Shown: positions 12,631-14,188 of the stretch, in pieces
Position numbering within the stretch: position 1 is the stretch's first letter
Layout of the letters: the number at the start of each line of letters is the position of its first letter
Assembly: GCA_964490895.1 (NCBI GenBank)
Contig: CAZBEI010000026.1
Span: 1 to 14,188, forward strand
Direction: 5' to 3'
Origin: JACRAO01 sp964490895
GTDB taxonomy: Bacteria; Bdellovibrionota; UBA1018
DNA length: 14,188 nt
Translations under genes and position numbers: made by a program
Notes under the pieces: generated by a model
What the model was told of the DNA's origin: nothing
The model's input: only the letters and a program-made list of their open reading frames with translations
Database searches by the model: none

Positions 12631-14178
12631 TTAGAGGTCACCCTTGCCCTCGGCTTTTCCGGAGGTGTGGGACATTCTTTTTATTTTTTGTTTTGTGCGT
12701 TTGATCTCACCGGGGACCTCTGACATGATGGCTTTACATTTTGCAAGACGAGTTTTGCCCCGCCTTCTCCAGCTTTTGCCTTTCTTTTGTTTGCTTTCGA
12801 GTTCGTCGATTTTCTTTTTCAGCTCTGCTTTGTCTTTTTCGAGTTGGCTGAGGCTACTAGTTGATGTGGAAGTATCAGCAGCAATTGCAGCTTCTAATAC
12901 ATTTATTCTGTTTTCAAGGGGCACATAATTCTTGTAAAAATTATCAATCCCAACTTGTGTTAATTCCGCTATGCTCACTGGAATTTGAAACCATTCACTA
13001 ACAGCCTTCTTTTTCACAACTTCATCAATAGTTAATGAAATTTGTTTATACTTTATCTTCATGAACTCTCTACTTGCCGAATCAAGTTTTTCTTTATTTT
13101 GAGGTGCAGAACTGCTTTGAGCACTTTCAAGTTTTTCTTTTATATTATCTATCTCTGCTCTAATCTCTATTAACTTCGCTAATTCTGCAGCATTCTCTTT
13201 TTTACCTGTGTCTATCTTTTCTTTACCCTCCCTTGCAGTTTCTATCGCTGCCTCTTTAGCACGCAACTCCCTTTGCAGGGTCCCCAACTCCTCTAAATCA
13301 CTTGGTTCAAATCTCTCATCTTCCTCACTGCTGTTGCTAAATTCGCCCGTGCTTGGGTCATCATCAGGACACTCAAGGCTGATCCCACCCAAATGATTGG
13401 GGATACTCACATCCAGCGAGCCTGATCCTGCAGTATTGAGTGCCTTGATTGCTTTTATTATTTCTGACAATGAACTGGCGGCATATTTATCACAATATCC
13501 GTCGAGTTCTCCACAGGCCTCTTCGAGCTCCCGAATGCGATCTTCCAGGTTCCCCTTGACCTTCTCTAAATCTTCCGCCGAACACTCATTTCGCAGCGCC
13601 TCAAGCTTGCTGTTGACATCCCCGATTTTGCTCATCTCTTCGTCGATTTTAGCAAACACCTCACCTAACCCCTCAATATTTCCAAACTGGTCGGAACTCA
13701 CGTCGACCATTGGGGGTTTGGTTTGAGAGCCTATGAGGTTGAGTACATTGACGCCATTTAAATCATAGAGTCCTTTTTCTTTGATCTCTTTTCCATCAGG
13801 GCCAAAGCTGATTTCTTCAATCTGCTCAAGCTTCACTGTTGGAACAGCTTTGATTTTAATTCCACTCTTCACTCCGAGTGTAGAAAGTGCGCCGTTCAAT
13901 TGCTTAATTCGATCGGTCAAAAACTGCGAAGGGCCACTCATCATAGAAGCAGCTTGCGCCGTAAACCGATCAATCGACGAGTTAGCTCGTTGAATATAAT
14001 TTTTTCTAAATCCGTCCACTCTCCCAATTTCAGTCCCCAGTGCACGGGAGAGGTTTTGCATCGTAGTCACGCATCCACTCAATCCAAAACATTGCACAGG
14101 GATGGTCGGCACAGAAGTTCCAACCACAGAAATATTCATTGCAGACTCTGGGGTCGTACCTTGAATTAAACCACGCAT
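12631..14178 (-). CDS. Coiled-coil protein of unknown function, 5' end possibly beyond window
   Basis: From an ATG at 14178 there are 515 residues. The frame stays open upstream to the window edge, and no Shine-Dalgarno precedes this ATG, so the true start (and any signal peptide) may lie outside. I recognise no family. Residues 40-110 look helical. Strong coiled-coil or charged-helix stretches are at about 175-225 (EVFAKIDEEMSKIG... LEDRIRELEEACGELD), 293-355 and 445-466 (LEKDKAELKKKIDELESKQK). An acidic linker is at 268-294 and a very basic tail at 462-510 (KSWRRRGKTRLAK). Seven cysteines include pairs C30/C36 and C223/C229, compatible with disulfides if exported. Mixed heptads and charged tails recall structural or surface proteins, but that is inference. 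It converges on the VanX-like gene. Confidence 0.7.
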   Translation of the reverse strand: MRGLIQGTTPESAMNISVVGTSVPTIPVQCFGLSGCVTTMQNLSRALGTEIGRVDGFRKNYIQRANSSIDRFTAQAASMMSGPSQFLTDRIKQLNGALSTLGVKSGIKIKAVPTVKLEQIEEISFGPDGKEIKEKGLYDLNGVNVLNLIGSQTKPPMVDVSSDQFGNIEGLGEVFAKIDEEMSKIGDVNSKLEALRNECSAEDLEKVKGNLEDRIRELEEACGELDGYCDKYAASSLSEIIKAIKALNTAGSGSLDVSIPNHLGGISLECPDDDPSTGEFSNSSEEDERFEPSDLEELGTLQRELRAKEAAIETAREGKEKIDTGKKENAAELAKLIEIRAEIDNIKEKLESAQSSSAPQNKEKLDSASREFMKIKYKQISLTIDEVVKKKAVSEWFQIPVSIAELTQVGIDNFYKNYVPLENRINVLEAAIAADTSTSTSSLSQLEKDKAELKKKIDELESKQKKGKSWRRRGKTRLAKCKAIMSEVPGEIKRTKQKIKRMSHTSGKAEGKGDL

Positions 14179-14188
14179 ATTGACTTCA

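Noticed and set aside
12644..12928. Plus-strand 94-codon frame rich in Phe, Ser and Leu
   Set aside because: It is antisense to the coiled-coil gene; the composition is the expected reverse of Lys/Glu-rich codons.

Overview
This is a bacterial chromosomal segment of moderate to low GC. It carries ten protein genes, no RNA genes, and no stretch of more than about 260 bases without a gene. Anonymous DNA surrounds a conserved core of translation and quality-control genes. Lineage is uncertain. A lipoprotein-type VanX-like peptidase and two probably exported coiled-coil proteins suggest a Gram-negative cell. The N-terminal domain at 10850-11797 resembles that of HNH-nuclease proteins I associate with Bdellovibrio-like bacteria. 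That placement is inference, and a 16S or EF-G tree would settle it.

Layout. (1) 1-597, minus: the start of a secreted protein of unknown function, cut by the left edge. (2) 720-1898, plus, and 1903-3171, minus: two convergent AAA_14/DUF4143 ATPases, 4 bp apart. Each has its own palindromic operator-like DNA over its promoter. (3) 3260-10102, minus: a co-directional run. In transcription order it is nrnA-type DHH phosphoesterase, lon, rpsL, rpsG, fusA, followed by the minus-strand ATPase where tuf would usually be. (4) 10152-12542, plus: a small protein with an HSPG-type repeat, a DUF222/HNH-family N-terminal domain that has lost its nuclease and gained palindromic TSPxEV segments, and a VanX-type D,D-dipeptidase lipoprotein whose signal peptide is out of frame with the only nearby ATG. 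(5) 12631-14178, minus: a long coiled-coil protein of unknown function whose 5' end may lie beyond the window.

The core genes fit together as housekeeping: uS12, uS7 and EF-G for translation, Lon for protein quality control, NrnA for nanoRNA and pAp turnover. The flanks are accessory.

The most distinctive signals are in non-coding or low-complexity DNA. They are a triple 22-bp-period TGACC-N3-GGTCA array before rpsL; four copies of the decamer TTTGTTCAAA before one ATPase; abutting CGATA-type palindromes before the other; predicted promoters at three genes that would start transcription essentially at the ATG (leaderless mRNAs); in-frame palindromic DNA repeats in the DUF222-like gene; and a poly-T frameshift in the lipoprotein signal sequence. 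No classical defence system, CRISPR array, tRNA or insertion sequence was seen.
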